From NCBI RefSeq assembly GCF_030867095.1, contig NC_081824.1, positions 240,928,719 to 240,992,718 of the forward strand: a stretch of 64,000 nt of DNA, given 5' to 3'. The notes beneath the pieces are model-generated. The model saw nothing but the letters and a program-made list of their open reading frames with translations. It ran no database searches and was not told the DNA's origin. This stretch comes from Alligator mississippiensis. Lineage: Eukaryota > Chordata > Crocodylia > Alligatoridae. Both the position numbers and the translations under genes were made by a program. Positions 25,301-36,448 of the stretch are shown here, in pieces (position 1 is the first letter of the stretch; every line of letters begins with the position of its first letter).

Positions 25301-28300
25301 TAAGCATATAGTGGTACATTGATAAAGATTTTCTTGGCTGATACCGATAACAGGTTATTAATCAACCATATTGAAAGATGCTGATCTGATAACCCAGGGG
25401 TTGTCAACCGGGGGTATGAGTACCCCTTGGGGTACTTGGAAAGGTGCTATGGGGTACATGTGGGCAGGCAGGGATACAGCACCTCCACCCACCGCCGCCT
25501 CCCAGGAGCAGGGCCAGGAGATTTACTGACATAAATAAACCTTTTTTTTCTTTGTGTGCTCCAGCAGCCTCCTGCGTCACATGTATCAATCAGCATCCTG
25601 GTGCTTAAAAATGGTGGTGGGGGTGCTTGAACTAAAGCTCATCAAATGAGCTATACTTCAAGTACCACTGCCACCATTGTTAAGCACAGGTATACTTTTA
25701 AGCAGAACAGAGCCGAAAGGGGTGAGGGTGGATGCAGGCTGCCCGCTGTGAGCTCAGGGGTCTCCGCCCTGTTGCCTTTGCCCCAGGAGCCCTGTGCCAG
25801 CCATGTGCACCTTACCTGCCTGGCAGCAGGGGGGCACAACTCACCGCCCTCACTGCTGCCAGGTAGGCAGGGGGAGCACGGCTGGTGTGGGGCTCCCAAG
25901 GGAAAGGCAGCAGAGCGAAGAGCCCAAGCCACAGTGAGCAGCCCACATCTGCCCCACACATAAATCTGGGGGGCACATGCTCCCCCATGCCTACCCCAGG
26001 GGGTGCGTGCAGTGCTAGGGAGCCATCCCATGCACCATCCTGGCTGGGCAGCGCCCTCAGCCCCATTCCCTCCCTCATCATGGAAGCCTAGATCTGCAAC
26101 CCCCCCTGCCCCTTCCTGTCTATAGACTTACCTGCAGGGAGCTGCTGTCCATGGCCAGGAGTACAGCTGGGCAGCATGTGCATGCATGCAGCTGTGCATG
26201 TGCACGCAGCACCCCCTGCATCTTGCTCCCGGCAGCCCCGACCAGGGCCCCTTGCAGGCTAGAATGCTGCCTGCCTGTAAGGGAAAATCCACCGTTTCTC
26301 AAGGGAACCCAGGTGACCAGAAGGCATAATTACTGGTAAACATTATCAGCTACAATGGCCAAAAAAAGCTGATAACCAGTAATGTCATTTCCCCTTTTAT
26401 TGGTATTGATTCAATAGGCAACTGATATGCTTATAAAGCATAACTGATGTGTTTGTTTTATCTGGTATTTAGCTTAAACAATGTCTGCTTCTCTTGCTGA
26501 ACTAATGAAGGGCAGCCTGTGCCTAAAAGCTTTTTCAAACTTCTCGCACACCTATACAGTTAGTCCAATAAAAGATATCTCAAAAAAATCTTGCTTTCAA
26601 GTTTCCTGGACCATTGTGGCTACAACTGTACTCCATGCCCTTTAGTACACGTTACCAAGATTAGGCTTTGGGAATTTCTAGCTCCCAGTCCTATCCTAAA
26701 TGCTCTAGATAATATTGCCCAGTCAACAAATAATCACAGAAAATTCTGCATCACGATCGGGTGTCTGAATTTCATGACAAGTGTTAGCATTGTTGGTCAT
26801 GTCTACTTATTGCATTGTCACAACACATGACGTAGTCTTTTGGTCCAGTGACATGTATTTCTTGTACATACTACAAAGTCTTGACTACTTTCCCCTTACT
26901 GCCTTTGCCTTATTCCCATTTTTCCATTGCAGATAACTCTGACGAGGAAGGGCTGGAAGCAGATCTTTCTTTCATTGGTTCCCATGCTTTTGCCCGCATG
27001 GAGGGAGATGTTGATAAACAGAGGCGCCTCATCCTCCAGGGACAGTTGTCAGAGGCAGCACTACAGAAGCAGCATCAGAGAAAGTGAGAATGTGGCACTG
27101 GCACCCCATGTGTGTTTCAGCTAGACCTGTGATTCAGAGCATGAACCATGGAAAATATTTATCTTCGTGTGGTGTATAGTTTGTAGTATACTAGCTGGAA
27201 AGAAGGGGCAAAGCCTAGTGTCATTCTAGATCCCTGGATTAGGTACTTGATGTTAGAGAGAGTGATACTTTGTCATACTCATTTTGTATTGGTAGAGCAA
27301 AGGTTCCCAAAGTTATTCTTGGAGGGCCTCTTAATGCATCGTGCTGAGGACCACAAAACAAAATGAGTGTGCAGTGTTCAATAGATATGATATAAAGTCC
27401 TAATTATGTTACAACATAATATTAAGAAGAATTCAGCATTACTGCTTAATTCAAGCTTGACTCATCAGTCTGTCACAATCTCAGTTTGGACTTTGATTAA
27501 TATTCACCAGTTAGCTGGCCCTGTTGAGGACAGTCATCATTAAAAATCCCTTTGCAGGCTGCATACAAATGCCTCACAGGCTGCAAGTTGCCCAGTGCCA
27601 GTGTGCATTGGGTATTCTCTGGGTTGGTTGTTATTATTCATTGCTGCTAGATGGCACTGTTCCATCACAGCTTGCTGTAACTGGTGCATTTTCTTTATCC
27701 CCTTCTGCACATGGATATTTTAGGCCTGATGACATTTGGGAAACTTGAGCACCTATCAGTCCACTGTCTCTTCTGTCATAAGTTGGAGCAAGTGAATTCT
27801 GAGGCTGGCTTTATGCCAAATTTCTGTTTTACCCTTTACCCATATCAGGAACTGGTTTAACTTCTTGGGTGTCAATTCCATGTTAGGATTCTTGTAGTTT
27901 GGACAGGATGTTTGGCTTTAAAACTAGTTAAGCGCCTCAATAAATAGGATGTTGCTAAGACCAGTGTCCGTCTACCTTATGCCTAACTTCTAGATTTTTA
28001 AAAGAAATGCTTTTATTTATTTATTTTTAACTTTTTAATGCAAGTAATCTTTTTTTTTTTCTTAAATGTGAAAATTTTCCCACAGTGTTTGCAGCCCAAA
28101 TACAATGCCATTGCACTTGTTCAGGGATCTGGAAAGGAGATCCATTTGGTGTACGTGGCTGGTTCTGGAAAAAAAAAAAGTAGCCAAGGGCATAATTAAT
28201 GCTGCTGGTTTCGTTGTTTCACTCTCTTTTGAAGCGCTTTGGAAGTATTTTCTTTTCTCAAAGGATCACTGTATTGACTGCTCTCGGAGATCCAGTTCTC

Positions 28301-31300
28301 CAGCTTTTGTAGACTTTCCAAGTTCATCTCCATGTTTTATAATGCAGAAACTGAGGAGAGAAAAAGAGCAAGTTCTGATCCCATGTGTTTCACTTTCTAG
28401 TTACAATCGCTGGCTGTGTCAAGCGAGAGCTGAAGACCTGTCCGACATTGCTTCTCTCAAAGCCCTGTATCAGACAGGTGAGTCCAGGGTCTCCAAGCCT
28501 GCTGCATGTGTGTGTGCGCCAGTAGAAAATGAAATAGTCACCTGCACCTCTATGAAGGGGTGATTCATTGTGGTGAAATTAAAGTATCTGCTTTAATCTG
28601 ACAATTCTAAAAGTCATTTATTTCAGTGCATGTCTGTGTACAGCCAGATAAGGTTCAGGAGAGTTTCTAAAGGTGTATGAAAGTTTCTAAGCTATGTGAA
28701 ATGTGATGAACAGGGATCCTGGTTTTCTCTGTTTGAAAATCCCGAATTCTCTGCTTCAAAACCCCCAAATCTGTGTTTGTCCATGATTTTAAAATGAAAC
28801 ACCGCTACCAGTGCCTCAATCATTTGTATTAACATAAATTCCAAAATACATAAGTATTTAGAATTTGATTTTGGCTTTCTTATTACAGAAAATCAGAGCT
28901 CCCACTGTCCCCTTCACTCACCATGATATGGATCCAGCTGCAGCTGTCCCCCCTGCTGCTTTTGTGGTTCTGAGCAGACCTGATATGCTGGTGCCCCTCA
29001 CTCCCAAGCCACAGCCCACCCACTCCCCCCAGTTCCTGCTGGTGTCCCTCAGTGGCCCTCACCACAGGCCCCAGTGTGTGGGGTGGGAAGGGGGTGTGGG
29101 GCAGGTGGAGTGCCTGAGCATGGGCAATGTGTCAGGGGAGCATGGGGGGGAGGGGGGCACATGTCCCCCAGATTTGTGCACCCACAGCAAGACATGGGGC
29201 TATAATCTGGCCAGATTGGCATGGGCAGGAGCCACCACTGGCCCAGCAGCTGGAACCTGATGTGGGAGGGTGGAACAGGGTAGTGAGACTCGTTGTTGCT
29301 GCTGCCAGGACCCCCGCACCAGCCATGCTACCCTTACCTCACCACCAGCTGCCGCCCCCTCTCCCTTCAGTCCACCCACACTGCCCCCCACCCCTCCGGG
29401 GTAGAGCCATGGCCCAGCATGCAAGCAACTGGCAGCAGGAGGAAGCGAGGGCAGCACTGTCCCCACCCCCTGATTCGTTGCTCTTTGAACTGTTGACAGC
29501 ACACCTAACGTGGGGGTCCTGGTGACAGTGGTGAGACTTGCCACCCTGCTCTGCCTTCCTGCACTGGGTCCTGCCTGCTGGGCCATAGAGGCAGCTTCTG
29601 CCTGTGCTGGTCCAGTCAGACTGCAGCCCTATGCCTGCTGTGGATGCAGAAATCTGGGGGGCATGTGCCACCCCTGTACTCCTCTGACACATTGCCCATG
29701 TCCACCCCTGCTATAGACTTACCTGCAAAGAGCTGTGGGAGCTGCTCACCACCATGCTGTCTGGCTGTCGTGCATGTGGTTCCCTCTGCCCATGATAGCC
29801 TTCCTCCTCCTCCCCCCAGTCCCAAGTAGCCCCTTGCAGGCTGGAATTCTGCCAGCCTGCAAGAGGAAACCTGCAGTTTCCAATGTTTTTCTCCTTTAAA
29901 GGAAAGAATCTGCATTTTTTCGCAGTAAATGGAAAACCCGGATCCCTGGTGATGAACTAGGGACATGTTTAGAAATGTAGCTCTTCTATGATGAATGTCA
30001 AATCATACTTTTATATTTGACATTCTGTTTATCTAAAGAGCAGTTCATGTGCTGGTGTCTGCTGTATGTATTGTTTTCCCTCCTGTTTAGGACTCCTCAT
30101 GCTTCTAGCCCTTTTTATGTAGGTTGGATTGAATATCCAAGTTACTGGTGACTGACTTAATGCAGGGAAGAGGGAGGCAGTCCCAGAATACAGAGGTTCC
30201 AATAAATGCTGGGTACAGTGTAAAGTACAATACAGTGAAATTTTAAAGTCAGCAACTGATGGTCCTCTGGACTTCAACTTCACTTGAGTTTCAAACCACC
30301 CACCTCCAGCAGTCCAGTCCATTTTCCCATGAGAAGTTAAGGGGGATTATAATTTTCCTGGACTCCGAATGAAGCATACCAGAGCATGAAGCCAGCCTGA
30401 CTGACCAAGTATCAGCTTTGTCAGCTTTATTTGCTGTAGAAGAGGATTCCTCTGGCTGAAGTTTGGTACAGAAGTATAGTAAACCTCAAAGCATCTCATG
30501 ACTAATGTTCTTGAGGCCACTTGCAAATTTAAAAATTACATCCAGCAGCAACCCCCTCTCAGGTGGGATGGACTTCCATGAGTGAAAGGCTAAGAAAAAA
30601 AGCAATAATTATCAGTGATATTTGGTAGGCATGTCACACAAGAAATGGAACTGTTACTGATGGATAGGATTCTTCTATTGGATGGGATTCTTCACAGCAT
30701 TAGAGACTGTGAGTCACTGCTGACATTGAGTGAGATCTTGTTTCATACATGCCAGCTACGTCATGTTTTAAGATTCCTTAAAAGTCCAAATTAACCTTTC
30801 CACCCTGTAGACATGAAGAAGTAGACTGCTTAAAGAATAACAAGCCTTACTTAATCATTTTGTTCAGTTGCTACTCTTTAGAAAAGGTATATCTGTCCCC
30901 CTATGGGACTTGCATCCACCCTTCTCTTTCCCTGCCTTTCCCCCTTGGTTTGTAAGTCTTGTTTATCATTTGCATTTAAAAAGCATGCAGGAAACTCCTG
31001 TTTACCAAATCTTCAATGAGGCATGGTACCTGTTAGAGGGTTACACATCTAATAAGATGCGCACTTTGGTCTTGATAAAGCTGGAGTTGGAGACTTTTAA
31101 ACAGAGAGCAATCATAGCAAATTGCTGAAACTTGAGTGTTACTGAATGGAGCCTTCCTTGTCTTTAATGTAGTTTTAGTAATTTTTTTTAGTACTGCAGG
31201 TTCCAGGATACAATGTAGGTGTTTGTTTCGGACTGAGATGAATACCGTATACAGAAGTGCATCTTTGCACACTTCTTCAACTTTTAGTGGTTGGCTGCAA

Positions 31301-34300
31301 CATTAAATTCTGTAGGCTGAAGTTTTGTACTTTTAGTTTAAAAGAGGAATTTCAAAAACTCAGAATCATTCATTTTGAGGTGCTTCTAAACAATACCCAA
31401 TAGAGTCAGATAATTGGGTGAGAAAAGTGAGTCCCACAACCTTTTCTTTTGTTTTTGTAGGTGTGGATAACTGTGGTCGCACAGTAATGGTGGTGGTTGG
31501 AAGAAATATTCCTGTCACATTGATAGACATGGAAAAGGCAAGAACCTAATATAAAATTATAGAGCTGTAGAATTAATTTAGTTAAAAGTTGAAAAGCAAT
31601 TCCTATCAAGTAATTTTCACATCCAGCACTCTGAGGTTCTGTTCTAACTTTAAGGTGGTGTCTGTAGAGGTGTACATTTCTTCAAAAGCTTCCTATAAGT
31701 AGCTTAGGTTTGCATAGGCACATTACGTGAACATTCATCTTCCATAAAGCTTTATATTTGTTTTTTCTGGTGAAATCTTTTTGAAGTGGAGGGGAAGCAG
31801 ACTAATTAGGACCACTCTTTGTTTTTTCAAAATATACAGGGACCACCCTACTTAGGACGGTAAAGGAGGGAATTGTAACAGGTAAACTTTACTTGTGCAG
31901 CTTGTCAGAAATTTAGACCTGCAAAGTAGATAGACATGAAGGGCATAAGATGGACTAAAGGTTAGTTGTAGGAACCTCCAAATAGCTGTATCGTAAACCC
32001 AGGTTTTAGATTTCCCAAACATAAATGCTTAACTTACTTTTATAATTGAAATGAAATGTCATCCTTTTCTAGGATTATTTTTTGGTTCATGAATAAGCGA
32101 AAACATTGGAAGGAAATATGTTAAAATAGGACTCTGGAAATTCTAAATGTGGCTTGTCTTCCCACCTCAGGCTATCTTGTACTTCATCCATGTGATGGAC
32201 CACATCACAGTGAAAGAGTACGTCCTAGTGTATTTTCACACCCTTACAAGTGATTACAATCAGCTAGACTCTAACTTCCTGAAAAAACTCTATGACATTG
32301 TTGACATCAAGTAAGTATGGATCACACATTCCAAGAGAACCTTTTTGTCTGCTCTTGTCTCCATGCAAAAATAAATATATTGTATTTATTTATCTAGCTT
32401 CATGCTTGCCTTTGTAAACTAATAAAGACAGATTGCTTTGGGGGAGAATTTCACAAAGTCAGGAGAAACTTAAAACCAGCAGAAGCAAAATCTATTTCTC
32501 CCTCCCCCCCCCCCCCCGTTCTAAACCACCTAAACAATTCATAGACATCTCTGCAGTGCTTATTGCAGATTCTGAGAAATACAGTGCAACAGGAATTTGA
32601 TCTGTTCCTTGTGTGCTCAGGTTCTGCGTTGTTCTGCAATCTTTACCTGCTATGTAGTCATTCAAGATGACAGCACGCTTAAACCCTGATTATTTTATTT
32701 TTTTTTAACCTAAGCCCTTTTTCTCTAACTCCTATCTGCAGCTGCAAATGGTGCTATATTTTTGCAATGTTATATTTAATCTGCAGGAGGAGCATTCAGA
32801 ACAACCCTAGCAGCTGTAACTTGTATAACCTTCACTGTCTGTACAGAAGAATAGGGGATCTAATAAAATTTTAATCAGAATAATGATCCAGGAAAACTTT
32901 GTACTCCCTCTTACATTTAGTGTTAGAGTATCTGTTGTTTGCCCCAGCTTTGAATGGACTGGGTCAGAGTTAACTTTGCACACAGTTTTGTAAGACTACA
33001 GGTATCATCAAACACTTTCAGCTCTGTTTCTGGCAGAGTGTCTTTTAGTGTTCTAACTGCCCCCTCCCCCTTTTTATTAACCAGGTACAAGAGAAATTTG
33101 AAGGCATTGTACTTTGTCCACCCAACATTTCGCTCAAAGGTAAAGTATACAGAAATTCAAAAAGCTAACTTCTGAGTAGGGCATAAGATTGTGGCATGAG
33201 GGTAGTGGGGCCAGGGGGAACATGAAAGAGAGACTCTAAACCATGAGGCTGTTTCTGCTAAATCAGTGTTTCTCTGGAACTGATACACATTTGAATACTG
33301 CTATTTCAGGTTTGCACAACTGGTGCTCTAGCCTTTCCTTGCCTGCCTTAATATTGGGACCCTATGTGCTCTACTGCTGTCTGCTTTGTGTTTCACTGTG
33401 CACTCTGACAAGGCCTATGGAGAAGCTTGGTCCATTGCCTGTTGTCAGTCCAAAGTTGCATTGCTGGTTAGCTCATGCAAATGAATAGTTGACAGACAGT
33501 GATGATACTAGACTGGCCCACAGCCTCACTAATCTGCTTCTGAATAGAAGCAAAAATTAGCTGTTACAGCAGAGGTCTTTGTCTAGTAAACTGGAAGTCT
33601 TGAGAAACTAAGACTGAGGCTGGTTCAGTGTCAGCTTTGTGGCATCCTCTAACATGGTGGTTGTCAGTATTGTCAGACTCAAGGGATGAGGCTGCTCTGA
33701 ACCTCAATTTTGCATCTGAAAACAAATTCCAAATACAAAATGTTAACAATAGCCATAGCTGCTATTTCAGCACCTCTAAAGGGCTCATATCAAAACTACT
33801 GATTCAAAGTTTGGGACACAGGAAATAAACAGCTCCATTTTCTGGTCTCCCTTGGAAACCACCAAACAAAGTAGTAGCTTCTGGAAAAGTTGAAAAGTTC
33901 ACAGGAAAATAAGCAGCTGAAGGTTTTAACTGGCCTCCTCCAAAGGCATTCCTTCTCTTCCCTCCTTTCTGTTGCATTACAAACTGCAATCCTGACTGAG
34001 CCCAGCAGGTATGGTTAAGCTGTGGCCCTTGAATGCCTGACTTGGACATGGAAGCGTGCTTGGGGCAGACTTCATGCTGTACAAAGCATGGAGCTGACAG
34101 TGGGGAAGAGTCAGGACAGAAAGGGCTATGCTGGGAGAGAATTGGCAGAAAAGTCTGTGCTGACAAATGAACACCTTGCTCCAAGAGCCTGAAATGGAGC
34201 CCAATATTCCTAAGCAGCTTCTCTGCCATCAACAGATGTCTGTGAAACCTGTTGGCTGTTGTTGCTGGTTCAGAGAATGACAAGCCACTGTTGTTCTCAG

Positions 34301-36415
34301 TTACTTATTATTACAAGGGTGGGCAAAATACAGACCATTGGTCACATCTGGCCCACCAAGTGATTCTGCCCAGCCTGCAGCATGTCCCTCAGTCCCATGT
34401 GGCCCAAGCATGCAGGGCAACCCAGGCATGGGGGGCAGCCCAGGCCATGGTGCATGTGACTGGTCCCATTGCCCCTGGGCACAGGGGTGCCCCCTGGAGT
34501 CTCCATGAAGATTGGACCAGGACCCCCATGGGCAGAATGCATTTGGCCAGACAGATGGGATGGGGCTGTAAGCAGGCAGAGAGCAGTGTCCAGAAGCAGG
34601 AAGGGTAGATGGGGCCAGGATTACGGGGTGGTGTCATTGTGGGTCTGGGACTTGGTGCAGAGCTGCAATCCACTCCCCATATGTCCCTGCAACAGGCACC
34701 AGTTCCATCTCCCTGCCCACCTGCAGCCCCATCCCATCTACGCAGTTGAGCATGCATTGCCTGCTGAGGTCCTGGGCCGGTCTCCGTGGAGACCCCACCT
34801 GCCCACTCCATTCAGTACCCCTGACGGTTTAGGGCAGACAGGGCCACTCGTCTTACACCCTCCCCTCCCCCACACACGCACACTGTGCTGGGTGGTGTAA
34901 ACAGCTGTGATGAGAGATTGAGGCTGGATCAGCACCCCCTACCCCATGGCCCTCAATAGCTCTTTAAGTGGCCCTCCAGCCCAAACAATTGCCCACCCCT
35001 GTATTAGTATGCTTAGGCTCTTGGCACACAATGGGCATGTCTACATTGTGGGTATCAAGATAATGTTACCTGCTACTCTGGCTGTTTTGGTTTGCTTTTT
35101 TTGAAAACCTAGTAAATTGCACACATGGTATATTAAAAGAACATTATTCCAGTTGTAAAAGCAAACACAAGTTAGGAAATGCTAGGTTTAGGGCTGCCTG
35201 TACATCTTTGACAGTGTGGACAAATATAATATTTGAAGCACCACAGATAACATTTGAAGCACAAAAGGCAAACCATACAGACAAATGCACCTTTGGAAGT
35301 GCTCCAAAATGGCAGAAGCGTCCCAAAGATGACTGAAGGAAGTGGGTATTGTTTAGAAGCACTTCAAAATGAATCTGGGTACCAGAGGCCCCATACCCCT
35401 CATCTTCCTCCCTCACCCTAGAATTGGGATTCTGCATTTCTGACCCCTGCATACCTCCCAACGTCTGGTCTCCTGGTTCTACCAGGGAGAGGGACTTGGA
35501 ATGAGCAGAGGTAGAGCAGATAAGGCACTCGCTGACATAGACTCTGCTCCCCCACTAATTCCAAATGCTCCCTCCTTTGCACTTTTTGGGGATGGGAGAG
35601 AGCAGGGCCACAGTTATCAGGAGACTGCAGGCTGTAGACTTACACTGCTCTGCTTGCTGCTCCTCCTCCCCTTTGTGGATTGTTGCAGCCCCCTGTCTGA
35701 CTGGAGAGCACACTGCTGCACGCAGCTATAGTGATTTTTGAAGCGTGCATGGCAAGGGGGTGTATGTCTGTCCATTTTGCCCTAACCCAGCTGACTTGTG
35801 CATGTACTTGCGGTCATGCAATTACCCTGCAGCGTATGCTGTTACCTCCCCTTACATAAATTCATCTAGTGTACAAGGTGGGCCTGTTTTGGTGATGAGG
35901 CAGGGTTGTATAAGGGAGACTGGTCTGTAAGTCTCCTGCTTCATTTGTTGAAAACATTGGGAAGTGTGTAAGTGAGCTAGGTGACTGCAGGAGGAGAAAG
36001 GGCTGAATATTGGAGAAGTGGAGTCTGTCCCCACACACTTCCTTTGTGATACTGGGCAAGTTGCTCAAACCTAACTTTTCATGGGCATGTCTACATGAGA
36101 CACTATTGCACAATGGCTACTGTGCATTTATTTAGTACTTGTATAATCAAGTACTAAATAAATGTGCAGTAACCAGAGTTACTGCTCAGTGGTGCCGGTG
36201 AATATCTTTTAAGTGATGCCACTGTGCAGTAGCATATTAGCACTGTTGGTGCTGTGATGCAGTACTGCACAGTCAGCATCTCATGTAGACATGCCCATTG
36301 TGTGCCAAATTGGGAGTTCCAGTCTAATTTTCAGAAGATTTTTCACTCTTGCAATTAAAGTTAGTGGGGAATGTACTTTGTAAATCTTGTCTAAACATCT
36401 TATATGGGTACCCCA

Positions 36416-36448
<33 letters not shown>

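Larger units (their letters stand above)
22880..26932 (+). other. GDAP2: GDAP2 intron after coding exon 6
   Basis: It contains a pyrimidine/C tract (23941-23995), two SINE-like copies (24240-24410 reversed, 24500-24600 forward), a T-run at 24876-24893, a hAT-like element with GC-rich interior (25395-26320) and another SINE-like copy (26495-26645). I see nothing definite in 22880-23940 or 24600-25390. Confidence 0.7.
28478..31460 (+). other. GDAP2: GDAP2 intron after coding exon 8
   Basis: Its main content is the well-bounded hAT-like element 28711-29948. I see nothing I can name in 29960-31460. Confidence 0.75.
35021..36308. repeat. Interval bounded by 26-bp perfect inverted repeats
   Basis: Positions 35021-35046 (starting TTGGCACACAATGGGCATG) are the exact reverse complement of 36283-36308. 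Sixteen of these bases (ATGGGCATGTCTACAT) occur a third time at 36081-36096 in the left orientation. The whole could be a DNA transposon with a shorter relative at its right end, or two separate elements. No transposase is recognised inside. Confidence 0.6.

Noticed and set aside
26329-26383. Inverted ATTACTGGT...ACCAGTAAT pair as a hairpin element
   Set aside because: The left arm is broken by a 5-bp insertion and no element boundary is visible. I note it as an imperfect palindrome only.
28105-28563. 152-codon frame containing coding exon 8
   Set aside because: It is intron read-through; only 28401-28477 has a conserved protein sequence and splice sites.
31538-31560. A GT donor close to 31537 in place of the GC donor
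   Set aside because: No GT in the vicinity preserves phase 0 and the conserved MEK-AIL junction.
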